NCBI GenBank assembly: GCA_035771165.1
Contig: JAWNZC010000179.1
Location: forward strand, 2,802,001-2,866,000
DNA from: Paragorgia papillata
Taxonomy: Eukaryota; Cnidaria; Anthozoa; Scleralcyonacea; Coralliidae
Direction of reading: 5' to 3'
Length of the DNA: 64,000 nt
Shown: positions 24,822-37,082 of the stretch, in pieces
How the letters are laid out: the number at the start of each line of letters is the position of its first letter
Numbering within the stretch: position 1 is the first letter of the stretch
Program-made: the position numbers and the translations under genes
The notes under the pieces: model-generated
Seen by the model: only the letters and a program-made list of their open reading frames with translations
Database searches by the model: none
Told to the model about the DNA's origin: nothing

Positions 24822-27080
24822 ATACTGATATACTATATAGGGCACAAACATAAGCGTCGCTACGACACTGTTTAAATCTCCTGCATCTTGACTATAAGGG
24901 GGCTAATATAAGGAAATTGGTATCCTGCACTCGAATACAATCCGCGCCGCCGCTCCCCTGTGCCCTTCTACGTCATTGAAATATTATTTGTTATAGTTCA
25001 AAGTTTCCGCGCAAGCACATTGTGGCAGTTGGAACAATGACAATGAATTTACACCATATAATTATCAACATATATACAGTCAATAACAATCACATGTGCC
25101 ACTATGTATAGCTATAACCATGCATGAAAATTAACACCCAAAGCATTTCAAACTACATTAACCACATTAACTAACTTTATTTACACAAATAAGTGGAGTG
25201 TCAATTGGGTAAGCAGCCTTTTGGAACAAAGCTTAGTGAAAAAATAGTAAACTGTCGAGATTTTTAGTGACGAAGTACTGACGTTTCTATCGAGCATCGG
25301 GTATTTCGTTGCTCAGTAAACATCTCGACACGTTTACCACCTTTTCACTTGTTTTAACTTTATCAATTTATACTGATATAAACCCTATCAGTCACATCTC
25401 ATGTAGCAAATCTGGGAACGAGAATGCCATGTCAGAGTAAACGAGTCATAAAAACTATTAAATAAGAAATGGTTTTTTTCCACAAAAGCTATCAAAATAA
25501 GATTTTTTTCTCGAAAGGCCCAGTAAAGGTCTTCCTCATTGGTCTAGTGTTACTACGGCAGAAACTGCATGATTAACTGAATTGTTGTTCGATTGCTGCA
25601 CAATAAAATTTTAAAATGTTTAAGGAATAATGGCGCCTTCTCCTTGAATATGAGAAAATGCGGAGGTGGGTGTTGACGCAGGCGGGCAGGCGGTCATATT
25701 GTGGCATTTTTCATTAAAATTAATTGTTATTAAACCAGTTGAAAAATTAGAATATGCTAAAACAACAGATTGGGCAACTTCAATCACGTAGCACGCTGCG
25801 AACAACTAAACACTATACGCTGAAACTTATAGAGACCACGGAAAAAGCCAAGGTTACACCCGAATCAATTCAATGGTTTGGCGGGGTCTGTCAGTATATA
25901 TATATAGTTGTTATTTATAGAGAACGTCAGCTTGCTGCAAAATTGAACACAATACGACAACTTCAGAATCTCCAAGGCACTACACGAAAGCAAAGCTTAA
26001 AGAATATATTTTCGGCAGGCACGCGGAAATACAAATTGAACGTCACTATTTTATTCTCTAAAATCTTGGCAGTTGACGGAATGATTTGCGGAATGGAATG
26101 TGGCAGGTGCGGAATGACAAAAATTAGGACATATATACTTTGGACACTTAAGTCAGAAATCATAACTAGACTATTATAGCCGTTTATATATAACAACTGC
26201 GTAGCGCCTAGTTGCAATGAATTTGAAATAAAATCGAAATATTACCATTTCATCTTTTTATCTTAGTTTTGATCCTTGGGTTTTTCAAGATGTTTGTTTT
26301 CGGAATATGTTTTATACTATATTTCCTGAAGCCTATAGTTTTCATATAGTAGAATGCAATTGTTATAATTTCAGTCGGTGATCGTGATCGATTGATCGGC
26401 TTGAATCCGAGGTTCAACTTCTACAAGTCTACAAGACTACAACAACTGCAACAGTCGCCGACGCGAAACAACAGTTAATACCGTAAAGCTGGGATTTTGG
26501 GACACGCGTGAAAACACAAATTGAAATGTCAGTATTTCATTCTTTAAAATCTCGGCACTTCACCCGACCATTATTATGTGAAGACTGTTGCGTCGTTGGA
26601 AGGAAATTAACTGTAGTATAGGTATTCACTATTCGTCGTACCGTATCGTAAACTGAAAATTAAAAGGATTGAAAATTTAAAGGATTAACAAGTGTCAAAA
26701 ATTATTACATACATATAAATGACTTTCGTTAAATTGATTACAGTATTCCAAATTGGAATTTAAAAGCTTTGACAATATAACCCTAACCCTTTCACCCCGT
26801 GGGGGTTTCCTAAGTAAGATCGTCTGGCGTTACGTCCTTCGAGCTGAAAGAGATAAAAATATAGTTGGTCGAATTTGAAAGAACTCGTGGAATTGTAACG
26901 GAAGACCTTTTACAACTTTTCCGTATCTTTCTTCGTTTTTGAGATATTTTAGTTTGTTTCATATGTAGGACACAGCATATACTTATACCTCCATGATTAC
27001 TCAACATGATTGAAATGTTCACTGTCACGATGAGTTTTTATGGTAAGTGGTAGGAGCACGTATGACTATGAATTTGCAAC
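24822..27080. other. Gene-free stretch with decayed repeats
   Basis: Contains repeat B fragments (25245-25345, 26500-26580), a decayed CCTCC-body SINE (25360-25575, minus) and, at 26810-27030, a decayed relative of the TTAA foldback family (TTTGAAAGAACTC, then TTCGTTTTTGAGATATTT). The 141-aa ORF at 25754 has no recognisable motif. Confidence 0.55.
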
Positions 27081-27084
27081 CTTA

Positions 27085-28040
27085 GGGACGAACCATTATT
27101 TTTCTGGAGGGGGGGGGGGGGATGAAAAATTTTTCAAGACATTTTTTCCAGTGCTTGTACCTCCGCAAAGTCGCAAACAATTTTTTTTCAGCAGCCTTCA
27201 TTTGCAAACTATTTTTTGTAACTACAAGAGATACATGTAAATTATTTCATCACTATTTTTAGAGCATATATATTTCAGGTGTCTTTTAGATATGTGGATG
27301 GTATATGTAGTGACTGTATATCATCTTTATCAATGTTTACTGACCAGTACAGTACAAGACACAGACAGTACGTGGCTTGCCACCACAGGGTCTTATGTTG
27401 AGTTGTGGGGGGGGGGTAAGAAACTCGATCTCCTAGGGGGTCCGGGCGGAAAATTTTGGATTTCTAGCGTCTCTGAAACGTTATTTCCTGCATTTTGAGG
27501 CAAGTATTTAAGAGTAATCCAAAAGCCATAAATTACACAATTTTATTGAAATCAAACCAGAACATAGCATGATACACGTCAGAATATCTTTAGATTTATT
27601 TATAAACAAGTCAAGTCGTAAATGTAAAAACAAGTTGGATGCATTTTGTATAGACCTTAGTATTGTAATTTATAGCATATGCATGCCTGCTAAATATATA
27701 ACACTTTACTAGTCTACTCACTGTACTTGTAACCTCCCCCCCTACAAGTTTTCTAACGGATTTAAACTTTTCACGAGAACGGTCTTGGAGACCATTGGGG
27801 GGCGATCGCCCCCTCTCACCCCCCCCCCCCCCTTGGCTATGCTACTATGCTACTGATGAACGGAGATAAGTTGGTAACTAATAAATCATGGGGCTTTCAA
27901 CATTTTGTCAGTCCACTTATTATCTTTGCAAACAATTTATTTTATCTTATCAGCATCTGCAAACAATTTTTTTCAATATCTTTCATCCCCCCCCCCCCCC
28001 CCCCCCCCCCCCCTCCAGAAAAAAAATAATGGTTCGTCCC
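27085..28040. mobile_element. 956-bp inverted-repeat element with homopolymer tracts in its ends
   Basis: GGGACGAACCATTATTTTTC then TGGAG(G)n at the left is mirrored by (C)nTCCAG...AATAATGGTTCGTCCC at the right; TTA is present at 27082-27084 and 28041-28043. The G and C runs differ in length (about 11 and 28). The interior has further G/C runs and no transposase. Confidence 0.82.
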
Positions 28041-28747
28041 TTATACGTCCATTGAGTCAGTCAGCTTGACGAACGTCCACCAAAGTCTCACTGTCTCAGT
28101 GTGAAAGATTGTGTAAACCATAGAATCCAGACGTCAGAGTGAAAACCACCCAAAGCTTTCTGCAGACAGTCTAGACTGAAGAGATAGCAAATCTTGGTAT
28201 CTTTAGTTTCTTGGCCTAGCCCAGATGTTAGCTATATATAACAAAACTATAAATAAGCACAAAGTCATCTGCTGTTGCTGTTTATATCGAATACTTTAAT
28301 TAACAAGACGCCTGGCGTTCACTCGGGCTACTGATTTCTGAAAGCTTCGCGTAGCCTGTGCGTACTCTAGCAAGACTACATGACAATGGCAATGCATAAT
28401 TGCATGCATAGATTTTCACAAATATAATCTATGGTCTTATATGAACTCAACTGCTGCAGTATAAATGTAAACAAGGCCGTTTTTCTGAAAAATAAACAAC
28501 GGATCTAATATATTTAGTAGACAAAACCTATAGTGTCGGATTCGGCAAATTCAAGCGATCATTTTGATATAGAATTTATTTAAATTCGGACAAATAGAAA
28601 ATTGCTCTATTCGGTGCTTATTATTATACTTGCATTTTGTAGTTGTTGGACTATAAAGCAGCTAGGCTAGGACCAACCTGTTTTGGAATAGCTCGTCATC
28701 TTTTACGTTAGGTCTACCGCGATCGCCAGCGTGTGCAGTTGTAAAAG

Positions 28748-28945
28748 TTATTGTAATCGATAAGTTAATGTAATCAATAAGTTATTGTAATCAATAAGTT
28801 AATGTAATCAATAAGTTAATGTAATCAATAAGTTAATGTAATCAATAAGTTAATGTAATCAGTAAGTTATTGTAATCAGTGAGTTATTGTAATCAATAAG
28901 TTATTGTAATCAATAAGTTAATGTAATCAATAAATTAACGTGACA
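28748..28945. repeat. 17-bp tandem array
   Basis: About 11 copies of TTAATGTAATCAATAAG, with TTATTG variants interspersed at 28748, 28785 and 28868-28915. AT-rich and uninterrupted. Confidence 0.9.
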
Positions 28946-30190
28946 ATAAATTAATTAGCGTAATAATGGCACTAGGGGGGCCAAAGGTGAGAAAATGCGT
29001 CATGTATTTCTCCATGATCAACACAGCTCTTTTCCAACATCTATTACTCATCTTAGCTACAGCATAATAGATAATAGTGACACAATAATTGACTCATATC
29101 ACTCGGTCACTTGCAAAGCTATTCAAACAAGTTAAGTAAACAACTGAGAAAGAGTGAAATGTCTTGCAAATATTCAAAAACATCGATAAAATGGCAATAA
29201 AAGCTTCGTTCAAAAGAGACAACCACTCGCCATGAAAGTGAAATCTTGGTTTCGCAAAGCCTGCTGGGGCAATATCACGACCCCCCAAAAACAATACCGT
29301 AATAATGCGAATTAAAGTACATCAATCCTTTCGCATTTAACTTGGCGTTGAAAACGACATCTCATACAACCATGTCTATTTAAAAAAAAACTCATTTCGC
29401 TTATCCCACAACTTGATGACATTTCGATGGTAAGCCTTATCACACAGCAATCCAATCAATTTCAGCCAAGGAATGAACTCGAAACCAATCGAATTTTCAA
29501 GAGATAATTATACAGCTTATGCATATTGTGCTTGACATCACTTTTGCCTAAAAATGGAAACGTTGCTATGGCGAAGTAGAGAATCGCACAAAACCTTTTT
29601 TACCCGTCCAACTCATTAGGGAAAGCAATTTGAAGTCAGATATTAATCGATCGTTAATCTGTATAAAGTTTAAGTACAGAAAGAAAATTGAAGAATTAAG
29701 CTCATATGCGGACGTAAAAATTAGGGAGAATAGCCTTCCCAAAAGGCGCGGTTAATTATTACGTGACGTTTGTCCGAAACGCAGCAAAATGTATCGAATA
29801 AATACGTTGCAGCTAAGGGGGCTGATTTTACGTCACGAAGATCTTTCTATGATTGCAAAACAGAATTAGAATACCCTGTGTGCTGTTCTTACAGAAAAAA
29901 CAAAGCCAATTATGCTTTGTATAGTAATTTTATATAGTAATTATAAGATTTTCGTGACAGTAAAATCAACCCGGTAACCGGGCTATAACCCGCCTCATAT
30001 GAACGGCCCCCAAATGTAGATCGATTATTTCAAGACTGCTTTACGCTTCGTTTATAATCTTCGTGTTAAATTTTAAATGCTTGGATAACACTGTACTATA
30101 GTGCTTTAGATAGAGCAAAGTGATGTGGTAAACTGCCGGGATTTTTAGTAACGAAAAATTGAGCGTGGCCCTTCATCAGGAGTGTAAAGC
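28946..30190. other. Gene-free stretch
   Basis: No recognised repeat beyond a repeat B fragment at 30120-30180. The ORF at 29094-29294 shows no domain. I see no RNA gene. Confidence 0.5.
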
Positions 30191-31360
30191 CGTGTTTACA
30201 CGGCCAAAATTTAAGCACGCTTATTAAGTTAAACGTGCTTAAAATGCGCCACCTTGGTGCGTTTACACGGTCATTTAATAATCCCTTACTAAAACACGTA
30301 CACTATTATTCAACATGGCGGACGAGCTATATTTTTGGTTTTGGAAACTTCGTATGGGTAGCGTGCGTCAAAGAACAACGGAAGACATCGGTACACGAGA
30401 AAGAGTAATAGCTAAAAGAAAGAAACAAACAAAGGAACAAAGAATAGCGAGATGGAAGCTTCTACAGCAGGGCAAAAAATGCATTTTATCGTATTAATAA
30501 CACCATATTTATAATAGCAAGCGTTTTTCAATCCCGTTGCGTTTACACGACCAAGTTAAGCGCGATTCACTGATCGTGCTCAGTTTAATCCACCTCCTTG
30601 AGGTGGTGCAAACTAATCGCGATTAATTTACGCCGATCTGTTTACACGGACATTTTAAGCTCCACACAGTTTCTTGAAAAATGGAAAATACAAGTTTGAG
30701 AGTCCAAAACACATGCATAAACAATTCGGAAAAACAATAAAACTAAATGTTATGCATAGTTAAACATTCGGACAATCAAAAACTGTTACCAAATAAATAG
30801 CAACAGTTGGTGCCATGGCAACAATGACGTTTCAAAATGGCTGCCAATTACCTTTCAAACTAATTTAACTCGAAAAAAACTTTGGTGACCCCCAATTTTT
30901 TTCCCTTAAAACTTTTCTTGAAGTATGAGTAATCAATAGGCCGATTTAAAAAAAATTCTGTAGAACGAAATTTTTTAAAAACTAACAAACATGATTTTTC
31001 TGGGGAAAAAATTATTCGTTCTACAGAATTTTTTTTTAAATCGGCCAATTGATTACTCATACTTCAAGAAAAGTTTTAATGATAAAAAAATTGGGGGTCA
31101 CCAAAGTTTGAAGGGTAATTGGAAGCCATTTTGAAACGTCATTGTTGCTATGGCACCAACTGTTGCTATTTATTTGGTAACAGTTTGTGATTGTCAGACT
31201 GTTTAACTATACATAACATTTAGTTTTATTCTTTTCCCGAATTGTTTAATCATGTGTTTTGGACTCTCAAACTTGTATTTTCAATTTTCCAAGAAAATGT
31301 ATGGAGCCATCTTAAAGTCAGATGTGGCTCAGATCCCGCTTAAATTTTGGCCGTGTAAAC
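30191..31360. mobile_element. Composite foldback element with TTTACACGG ends
   Basis: The outer ends GTTTACACGGCCAAAATTTAAGC and its inverse at 31338-31360 enclose a region with further TTTACACGR motifs at 30262, 30541 and 30641. The right half (30652-31315) is itself a near-palindrome whose centre pairs TTCTGTAGAACGAA with TTCGTTCTACAGAA. A 60-codon ORF (30315-30497) starts ATGGCGGACGAGC and is lysine/arginine-rich (KRKKQTKEQRIARWK). It may be a decayed exon carried by the element. Confidence 0.7.
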
Positions 31361-31489
31361 TTAAGATAATGAAGGGCTCCGCTCGAAACGTCAGTTTTTC
31401 GTTATTAAAAATCTCGCCAGTTTACCGCTTTTTCACTTATTCGCACAAATAACACTGGTCATTTGACCTTGTGCTGGCCAGCATATATT

Positions 31490-31640
31490 AAAGAGTGATG
31501 CATGTACATATGCGAGCTGACAAACCTTTGGTGGACGTTCGTCAAGCTCGAATAATCAGAAAACGTTTCTGAACCCTAGACAAGGATCGGACCTGTTCCC
31601 TTACGATAACTGACCGGTTATTGCCATTGCCCACTGTACT
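31490..31640 (-). repeat. SINE family A copy (minus)
   Basis: Contains the family body TTTGGTGGACGTTCGTCAAGCTC in inverse orientation, followed by a decayed tRNA-like head. Confidence 0.65.
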
Positions 31641-31959
31641 CCAGACATAGATCGCGTGCTGTGTCTGGGAGGGTAACTTGCTTTCGATATGCATGAGATG
31701 CTCTGATAAACACATGTCATGCAGACAAAACATAATCAGGAACACCTCATAACCGGCTTATAATATACGCCGGTATATGTCAGCAATATATGGGATATGT
31801 TTTACCGCGCAGACCCGATGGTAACACATTTGAAGTGTTATACATGTATTTGCTGATAGCAGGACGACGCTAATATTGTCATCAGAGGAACATGCACAAT
31901 ATATATCATGATTTGACGCTCTACAAACCACTATGAATGTACAACCTTGGCTCTCCATC

Positions 31960-32095
31960 CGAATTGAAGTCACGGTAGTTCGATCTTTGTCTAGAGCTCT
32001 AAAATCTTTTCTGAGTATTTGAGCTTGACGAACGTTACATTATATACACCAAGCTCGCAAACGTACCACATGCACTACATGTATATTAAGATTAA
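31960..32095 (+). repeat. SINE family A copy (plus)
   Basis: GAGCTTGACGAACGTTACAT then CCAAGCTCGCAAACGTACCAC, matching 720-800. Confidence 0.7.
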
Positions 32096-32159
32096 AAAGA
32101 ACTGTTTATGCTAGCTCAAATATTAGAATTGAAATTTGAGTTCTTCGAACTATTTTAAT

Positions 32160-32265
32160 CGAGAAAATTCTTCTAGCAGTTGAAGCGAGACTCGAACCCT
32201 TAAGCTAATTCTGTTCGCCGGTGAGACGCTCCAACTAACCACTGAGCTACTGTATACTGGGACTA
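32160..32265 (-). repeat. tRNA-like SINE head (minus)
   Basis: Inverse of AGCTCAGTGGTTAGTTGGAGC (A box region) and GGGTTCGAGTCTCGC (B box) with normal spacing. The outer stem is not conserved, so it is unlikely to be a working tRNA. Confidence 0.6.
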
Positions 32266-34010
32266 AGATGGTTTTAATAGGTTGAGTTCGATATAGGCTT
32301 TTACCAAAGAATTTTACTCGTCAAGGAGAAACGTCTCGGCATTGCCGCGCATTAAAGGGAGAAAAATTAGGCAGTTCACCACTTTTTCGCTTTGCGTTCG
32401 CTCTCAACTCTCAAGCCTTGGCAATGCAGTACTGTACGTCTCTTTTACAAATAGAAAACACATTGGTGATGTTTTTAACAGTTTATTATGTAAAAATATA
32501 ACTACCAGATACGGCTTTACGTAACGAACGACAACCATAACAAGACATACACTCATCTAATATAAGTTACAAAGTATGTTTGTTTAATAATTAATATGTT
32601 CTATTAAATAAAGTCATCAGTTGTTTTGTCCAGCAGAAACAGTTCAAATTTACAGGTTTTTGGAAGATAACATACAAGCAGACAAGAACAGACGATTAAC
32701 AAAGGTTCAATAAATTCTTTACATAATCATATCACAAAACTGTTTAATGAACGAGAATGCACAAAATCTCAAATGTCACTACCAGAAAGGATCTAATTGA
32801 ATAGGGTCTGATTATTGTAAACAAATTGGATTGTAAATAAAATACATTGTAAAAAAAAAACAACCTTGATATTAAAGATGTTTTAAACGGCTTTAATTTC
32901 TAGTTTCCAAAGATATGTATGTTACTGAATATGGAAACTTGCACGATAACACATAAGTATCAGAAATATTTTTCAATGCAAAATGGCTGAAATCAAACAA
33001 AATAAATACATGTACAACACAAAAATTTCACAATCGTGTGATTGTGTGATAGAGATCAACCAATATGTTGGATTGGGTCAATATTTTGTAACAACGGCCA
33101 TAACGGCCATCTGACGATCATAACCAATGATATTTGGTAGATGAGCTGAGAACAGATTATTTTAATTTCATATTACAATGTTTTCTAAACGGTAATAGTG
33201 TACATAGCTTAATAAATAACAGTCAAAAACGTTTCAAACTGTGAAACATGAATGAATGTTTTGGTTGTATTAAATGGTTTATTCAAATATCAAAATTGAG
33301 TTTTGTAAATGAAATGGCCCAAAACAATACCATCCCTAAAAACTACATCTTTTTGGTAGTGACCAAGATATAAAGAACATATAACTCTGGTAGGTATTAT
33401 TAACATACAAAAATAGCCTTAGCTGCTTAAGGCTCAATATATATACATGCCTCTATTTACAATTTGACTTGCTGAGTAAATTTTACAAAATGTTGACACT
33501 AGAACAGTCAACATGGAAATATATTTCATTATATACAAAGAACACTTGCCACAATTTCTGTTCATGTTGTGGCCATTAATTTCAAGAGGAAGAAATATAT
33601 ACAGGATATCTTACAACTTTTTACAATGTCAAATTGCCAAATGAATAATAGTTTTGTAAATAAACAAGAAAGCACTTTTTTTTTCTCAAAAGAAAATCAG
33701 AAAACTTTGAACAGTTTATAAGGTCAATATTCTGTTCAAAACTAGTTTTTAAAATGGAAACAAGCTTTATCGAAAGTTTCTTCAGATTGCATGTAATAAA
33801 TTTATAGTACAAGTATTATACTCTCACAAATAATCATCCAATCAAACATCTGCATTAGTGTCACATACCAGTCCAATATGTTGCAATGCCAAACAGCTAC
33901 ATATCAGATAGCAACCTTTAGACACATCGCACAAGGTATTAATTTGTCAATCAGAATTATTAGTTCAGTATAATAACATATATAAATATACATTTTATCA
34001 AAACACACAC
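32266..34010. other. AT-rich stretch downstream of RYK
   Basis: Very AT-rich with few repeats. As RYK is on the minus strand, part of this may be its 3' UTR, but no polyadenylation site can be fixed. Short ORFs here are not protein-like. Confidence 0.4.
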
Positions 34011-34097
34011 AGCTGTTTTTACACAGTATTTCAAGATTTTGCAACAACTGAGATAAAAATCTATATATAATATATAGAGATAAATAGAGATAAAAAC

Positions 34098-34158
<61 letters not shown>

Positions 34159-34229
34159 TATATATAGTTTAAAGATTTTTATCTCAGTTGTCTAAGATTG
34201 CAAAATCTTGAAATATTGTGTAAAAACAG

Positions 34230-34231
<2 letters not shown>
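34011..34231. mobile_element. Palindromic element with AT-repeat centre
   Basis: AGCTGTTTTTACACAGTATTTCAAG...CAACTGAGATAAAAATC is mirrored by GATTTTTATCTCAGTTG...CTTGAAATATTGTGTAAAAACAGCT. The loop is (TA)n. It lies 150 bp past the RYK stop and could fold within its 3' UTR. Confidence 0.75.
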
Positions 34232-34302
<71 letters not shown>

Positions 34303-34378
34303 CGATTTGAAGAAAGAGTATCATAAAAAATTGTTTCCATTATGTACTAATTCAGAATACAGTTTAATATGATCATAC

Positions 34379-36463
34379 CTAAAATACATCACAGTCATCT
34401 GTCATTTCGATGGTGTCTTCATCAAATTCAAAAGCAATACAGGATGGCCTCAGCCGCAGTTCATAATCTTCCAGTTTGTGAACCATGATGCTAAAGGTAG
34501 GACGGTCATCAGGTGATGCTAACCAACAGGAGTACATGATCGCATACAAATCATCAGGACATCTCAGTGGCCGAGATAGTCTCTTTCCAGTTTCGAGGTA
34601 AGGCATGACCTCGTGGTTATCGAGACCAGCATAAGGCTGAGAGCCCAAAGTTACAAGTTCCCATAACACAATACCAAAAGACCAGATATCACTCTTCTCT
34701 GTGAATATATAGTACATCAAACTTTCAAGTGCCAGCCATTTCACTGCTAACTGAGTAGGGTGCTCCACTTTGTGCAAACCAAACTGGTGGACCTTTCTTG
34801 CCAGAGCAAAATCACCAATTTTCACATTCAGGTCTTTGTCGACAAAGCAATTTCTGGTGGCCAGGTCCCGATGGACCACTTTCTGACTAGACAGGTATTC
34901 CATTCCACGAGCAATTTGCGTCGCAAAGTTCACGAGTTGTCTCGAGCCGATCAGCTGGCGACGAATGCCGATCCCCCGAGAATGCCTCAAGAATTTGTGT
35001 AAATCTCCATGTGCCAACAATGGCGTTAAGATCAGAGGTGGGGAGGCCGGTTGTAGTATTACTCCAAGCAGATTTAATAAGTTCTCGTGTCCCAGTGTTT
35101 TCATAAGAATAGCCTCGTTGACACACTCGATCATCTGCTCGAATTCGATATCATCGAGGCAAACTTTCACGGCCACATCCACACACGACGTTGTTGTGTG
35201 CGCCTCTTGGTCGCTCACCATCTTCCCTTTATAAACACGGCCGAACATCCCTTCGCCCAACACTTCTGTACGAATTTCGACTTCGTCCCTCGATTTTAAA
35301 GTGCCTTCTAGTTTTGTCGCCCAATATTCGTTCAATGTCGAGTACATTTGCTTCTTGTTGTCAGATTCTTTCGCCAGCGTGAGCGTTGACGAAGAATGTT
35401 CGTTTTCGATTAAGGAAACATCGCATCGCTCCGAGACAAAAACATCGTCTTCGAGACTAATTTCACTAAAAAGCTTTCGTTCTTGGCTATTACAGCCAAC
35501 ACGATGTCCACTAAGACTCTTCGTGGGATCAACAGATCGTTGTTCTTGCTTGCCGTTGAAATGCGAAGAATGGTTCGAGTTTGTGTTTGGTGGACAAATT
35601 GGACAACACTGTTGCTTCGACTTCGCTTCGCGTTTCGCAATCTTCGTAAAGAAGTTGTTTGCCGATCGATCGCGTGTTGGAGAATAGACGACAGTCGGGA
35701 GTTGAGACGTCGTAGCAGCCGAAGAATGACAAGTTATTTCGGTGAGGGGAGACGGCCTTTCGGTTACTTCGTCGAAGCCAAATTTCTTTTTGATACGCTT
35801 GACCAAACGCCAGAAGAAAACGACCAAAATACAAACGCACACAACACAAGCGATAGCCGCACTAACGGTTACAACAACTGTACGATTAACGCTCTTCGTC
35901 GTCGTTGCTTTTGTAGTCCCTCCCTTATCGATCGATCCGTTTATTGTGCACCACTTGGCCACTGAAAACGCCAGAGTTCGTTTGGACGAGCGGCGGGTGT
36001 TGTGGTCGTAGTTTGTGTAATTCAACACAAATTTTACGTTCACCGATTCATGAACTTGGCCAGTACAAGGAAGTGTAATTTCAAACGCTTTTGACTCCTG
36101 AACGGTTCCCTGCAACGGAATGGGCGAAATTTTGGGTTCACTCATTACTTTCAGGTCCGAAGATATGACCCGAAGCGAGTAGTGTTCGCTATGCGTTTCC
36201 GCCATCCAAGTCAATACGACACGTTTTATAGCCGGAGAGAGCGGTCGTGTAGCTTTGTTGAACAACTTGGCATTGCCGAAAACGTAATGCTGGACGCCGT
36301 TCTTGATTAAGAAAATATCGTTGTCGACGGGATAACCCAGTTCATTTTCAGCAAATTGCCGCTTTACGACCAACGTTAGTCCACAGTCGACTGGGGAAGC
36401 GGCAAAGAGAATGTAAATAACAATGGCGATACATTTCCAAATACGTTGAGCGCTTCGAGCCAT
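34379..36463 (-). CDS. RYK: RYK/Derailed-type receptor tyrosine-kinase-like protein (single open frame)
   Basis: 694 codons without an intron. Seen: signal peptide 1-28 (hydrophobic IAIVIYILFAASPVDCG); WIF domain about 30-175 with the Cys133/Cys172 pair (LPCTG, KWCT) and N-glycosylation sites NYT and NGS; membrane helix about 195-218 followed by RLVKRIKKK; a Ser-rich linker with CCPIC at 286-290; kinase domain about 398-672. Kinase motifs are GEGMFG (403-408), VAVK Lys433, Glu450, HRDLATRN (531-538), DFA (551-553), VKWLALES (574-581), SDIWSFG and CWLASPDDRP. Known: RYK proteins bind Wnts through WIF and usually carry a degenerate DNA in place of DFG. Here HRD, Lys and Glu are intact and only the Gly of DFG is replaced by Ala. 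Lack of introns is unusual for this family; no poly-A tail or flanking duplication betrays a retrocopy. Confidence 0.93.
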   Translation of the reverse strand: MARSAQRIWKCIAIVIYILFAASPVDCGLTLVVKRQFAENELGYPVDNDIFLIKNGVQHYVFGNAKLFNKATRPLSPAIKRVVLTWMAETHSEHYSLRVISSDLKVMSEPKISPIPLQGTVQESKAFEITLPCTGQVHESVNVKFVLNYTNYDHNTRRSSKRTLAFSVAKWCTINGSIDKGGTTKATTTKSVNRTVVVTVSAAIACVVCVCILVVFFWRLVKRIKKKFGFDEVTERPSPLTEITCHSSAATTSQLPTVVYSPTRDRSANNFFTKIAKREAKSKQQCCPICPPNTNSNHSSHFNGKQEQRSVDPTKSLSGHRVGCNSQERKLFSEISLEDDVFVSERCDVSLIENEHSSSTLTLAKESDNKKQMYSTLNEYWATKLEGTLKSRDEVEIRTEVLGEGMFGRVYKGKMVSDQEAHTTTSCVDVAVKVCLDDIEFEQMIECVNEAILMKTLGHENLLNLLGVILQPASPPLILTPLLAHGDLHKFLRHSRGIGIRRQLIGSRQLVNFATQIARGMEYLSSQKVVHRDLATRNCFVDKDLNVKIGDFALARKVHQFGLHKVEHPTQLAVKWLALESLMYYIFTEKSDIWSFGIVLWELVTLGSQPYAGLDNHEVMPYLETGKRLSRPLRCPDDLYAIMYSCWLASPDDRPTFSIMVHKLEDYELRLRPSCIAFEFDEDTIEMTDDCDVF

Positions 36464-36800
36464 CCTGTTGCCGTGGCCGACAAGTTATGATTGATTTTCT
36501 TCTTGACCCGTCTCGACTCATGTCATATGAACATCAGGAAGTAAGTGGAAATCCGATAACCCACCAACATGTGGCTATCTATTTCGTGGCGTTCGATCGA
36601 GTAGAGCCAAAAAACAAACGTTCACACCTTGCTCGAACAACGTAAACACTGAACATTCCATTCACTGATAAGGGCAAGTCACATGAGATGCGTCACGAAC
36701 CAATCAACGTCATTCATACGCTACCTGTCCGTCGACAGCCTCAACCTTTCGATTACACCGGAAAACAGTGCATGGGCTTCGAGCGCGTAAAAGCTATTAA
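36464..36800 (-). promoter_or_regulatory. Probable 5' flank of RYK
   Basis: About 340 bp upstream of the RYK ATG, richer in CpG than the surroundings (GTCTCGACTC, GTTCGATCGAG, CGTCCGTCGACAG). No TATA element is obvious. Assignment is by position only. Confidence 0.3.
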
Positions 36801-37082
36801 AAGCTAAAATTCTACCCGTTGGTCGGCCACGTTGGGCATTCTCGCTTCTCGTCTGTCATTTGTTTAAACTTATCAACCAAAATGTTGTGTTGTGGCCACT
36901 GTAGAACATCTTTTCCTCGAAACCCTAATTCATTTGTGCCCAAACTCGTCAGGCTTATGCAAACAAAGGCCCAGAGTTTCCCGCGCGTTTTCCTGTCACA
37001 ACAATATGCAGCTGTAACGAACTGTCTTTTTAATTTTATTATAATTAGAGGAAACGGGGGAGAAATTGCTAGCTCATTTTAA

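Noticed and set aside
34760..35965. Several plus-strand ORFs opposite the RYK kinase and WIF region
   Set aside because: They are antisense shadows of the conserved minus-strand RYK frame and carry no domains.
36819..37082. 87-codon ORF divergent from RYK (MLCCGHCRTSF and onward)
   Set aside because: Its position suggested a divergent first exon, but I see no recognisable domain and no convincing splice donor that keeps a conserved frame.
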